From Chaetomium olivaceum (Eukaryota > Ascomycota > Sordariomycetes > Sordariales > Chaetomiaceae), in assembly GCA_039881045.1 (NCBI GenBank), contig JAYWVB010000069.1, positions 62,001 to 126,000 of the forward strand: a DNA stretch of 64,000 nt, written 5' to 3'. Each line of letters opens with the position of its first letter. Position 1 is the first letter of the stretch. The position numbers were made by a program, and so were the translations under genes. The notes below the pieces were generated by a model, which searched no databases, was not told the DNA's origin, and saw only the letters and a list, made by a program, of their open reading frames with translations. Below are positions 54,857 to 64,000 of this stretch, piece by piece.

Positions 54857-54902
54857 TGGCATACTTCTGCGTAGCGCGTAGCGCGTAGCACAGCAGCAAG
54901 GT

Positions 54903-54973
54903 AGCCTATTAGCTTAAAGATAAAGCTAAATACTTCTAATATTTTGATTTTAGTTCAAATCTGAAATAGGTCA
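54903..54973 (+). tRNA. Second tRNA-Arg (UCU)-like copy, decayed
   Basis: Anticodon stem AAATA/TATTT around CTTCTAA and T-loop TTCAAAT match trnR(UCU) at 38203; the acceptor pairs over 6 of 7 positions and the D-loop lacks the GG. Probably a duplicated, degenerating copy. Confidence 0.5.
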
Positions 54974-55104
54974 ACTTAGGAATTCAGTTTTGTTAATATT
55001 TAATTAATGAAAAAATTAATATAAATTTATATGTTACTGATTAATCAGTTTAATTATTATTTAATTAAATAAAAACTAGTATATCAAGATATATTTTATA
55101 TATA

Positions 55105-55760
55105 ACGGTTATTCAAGCTGAATTTATCCTAAATGTATTTGATGCAGATATATCTCCAGAGATGCTAAGCATGTATGAGAATGATGAAATACCAATGTCA
55201 TCAACTCCAGATATAATTGATAATCTCTCAGCTACACCTGATCAAGTTGATCATATAGCGAGAACAATTCAAAGTCAATTTTATTATCTAAATCCTACAT
55301 TTGACGAAATGACCTTTTCGTTAGATAATGTTGCGGAGGAGTTTAGACATTTTATCTTAAACGAAGATAGTTATAGATTACTAGGGGAATTGTCTAGACA
55401 TATTAACGTTTATCTAAAGTACCTTCGTACTCTTTTTTTTCTTTTTTTTTTTCATTTTTTTATTTTTTTATTTTTTTTTTTTTTTAGGTAAATCTATAAG
55501 CTGTAATACGTCGGATAGAGCCAGGATCACAATTTTTACATAATCATCCTGAATTACGTACAAGTTTTGAGATGGTATATTTTAATGCACAATCTTTATT
55601 AGATGCATTAAATATTTTTTTTTTTTAGCCATTCAAGATCTACTCTGGAGGAGATTCGAAATATAAGGGAACAATATTATATTAGTCGTCTGCGTAGCAT
55701 AGAAAAACCATTTTTAAAGATTAAATTTACTGTATTTATAGTACCTACTATTAATTCAGA
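55105..55760 (+). pseudogene. Decayed orf of unknown function with poly-T runs
   Basis: Open segments TVIQAEFILNVFDADISPEML through YENDEIP to LSRHINVYLKYLR (55105-55430), interrupted by T-runs at 55433-55486, then HNPELRTSFEMVYFNAQSLL (55546) and TLEEIRNIREQYYISRLR (55640). Acidic, soluble-looking, no known domain. Pieces share one direction and spacing, so likely one former gene. Confidence 0.35.
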
Positions 55761-55794
55761 GCGCTTATCTAAATAGACCCGCTTAATACATAAT

Positions 55795-55958
55795 AAAAGT
55801 TTGTTAAGGACTATTTGCTGAACCTATGGTATACATATTGTGCATTGTTTGAGTGGGAGCTGTTAGCTACAAATACGCACCAGGAGGTATTATTACTAGG
55901 TACGTTATGTTTAATTTTATCTTTGGTTATTATTCACCATGTTATAATTTTTTTATAA
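55795..55958 (+). CDS. Small hydrophobic orf before trnC
   Basis: About 53 residues without ATG (KFVKDYLLNLWYTYC..), with a C-terminal membrane helix (VLLLGTLCLILSLVIIHHVI). Could be the end of the preceding decayed orf. Function unknown. Confidence 0.25.
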
Positions 55959-56011
55959 AAGAAAAAAAATAAATAATATAGTATATAGGGTATATAATAT
56001 ATATTATGTAA

Positions 56012-56082
56012 GGATTATGAAGTAAATGGTTTACACTTTGATTGCAAATCTTAAGTAATAGGTTCGATTCCTACATAATCCT
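56012..56082 (+). tRNA. trnC: tRNA-Cys (GCA)
   Basis: Perfect acceptor GGATTAT/ATAATCC, T-arm TAGG-TTCGATT-CCTA, anticodon loop TTGCAAA. The anticodon stem has two mismatches. trnC between cob and cox1 is canonical. Confidence 0.82.
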
Positions 56083-56143
56083 ATTTAAATTTACTAATTA
56101 TCTTAAATAACACAATATATAAGATATATCTATATAAATATAG

Positions 56144-64000
<7,857 letters not shown>

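Noticed and set aside
54634..54899. Minus-strand STQYAVR repeat frames
   Set aside because: Artefact of the TGCGTAC heptamer array, which is open in several frames.

Overview
The window is mitochondrial DNA of a filamentous ascomycete (Pezizomycotina; the gene order fits Sordariomycetes best, Leotiomycetes possible). It is AT-rich, all genes but one remnant lie on the + strand, TGA is read as Trp throughout (code 4), and the order rnl (with rps3 in its last intron) - tRNA cluster - nad2 - nad3 - cox2 - trnR - nad4L - nad5 - cob - trnC - cox1 is the classical one. atp9, often found between nad3 and cox2, is not in the window. The genome is strongly inflated: about 17 group I introns and more than 25 homing-endonuclease reading frames (LAGLIDADG_1, LAGLIDADG_2, GIY-YIG, often with NUMOD tails) fill most of the 64 kb, whereas recognisable core genes need only about 12 kb.

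Layout. 1-529: end of a tRNA (probably trnW) and trnP. About 600-8065: rnl with three group I introns, the last carrying rps3. 8131-18608: tRNAs T, E, M, M, L(UAA), A, F, L(UAG), Q, H, M, interleaved with endonuclease modules that are flanked by truncated tRNA copies. 18739-26648: nad2 (two introns), an endonuclease inserted at its 3' end, and nad3 (one intron). 26720-27436: a hydrophilic orf. 27729-36361: cox2, six exons and five introns. 36753-38632: minus-strand remnant of a possible plasmid DNA polymerase, a decayed copy of the nad4L leader, two trnR. 38633-44796: nad4L (two introns) overlapping nad5 by one base. 44766-45520: acidic and small membrane orfs. 46072-54349: cob. 54350-56143: repeats, a trnR-like copy, decayed orfs, trnC. 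56144-64000: cox1, cut by the window edge inside its fourth intron.

The core genes encode complex I (nad2, nad3, nad4L, nad5), complex III (cob) and complex IV (cox1, cox2) subunits plus the large rRNA, Rps3 and most of the tRNA set. Endonuclease frames are mostly fused in frame to the upstream exon and read through the intron core, so unspliced or partly spliced transcripts would make them as exon-fusion proteins.

The most interesting signals: (1) a recurring Arg-x-Tyr/Phe-Ser-Thr motif, resembling the R-3 cleavage site of the mitochondrial processing peptidase, sits at the junction between exon-derived sequence and nuclease domain in many unrelated endonucleases, and also at the start of a Cob C-terminal extension and in a Cox1 N-terminal extension; (2) endonuclease modules repeatedly come with a partial copy of the gene they invaded (tRNA 5' parts, nad2 tail, a ladder of three cob exon starts, the nad4L leader); (3) endonuclease genes are themselves invaded by other endonuclease genes. 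Caution: nad2, nad4L, nad5, cob and cox1 each carry at least one apparent single-site frameshift, several at homopolymers, so sequencing or assembly indels are likely and many endonuclease 'pseudogenes' may be artefacts.
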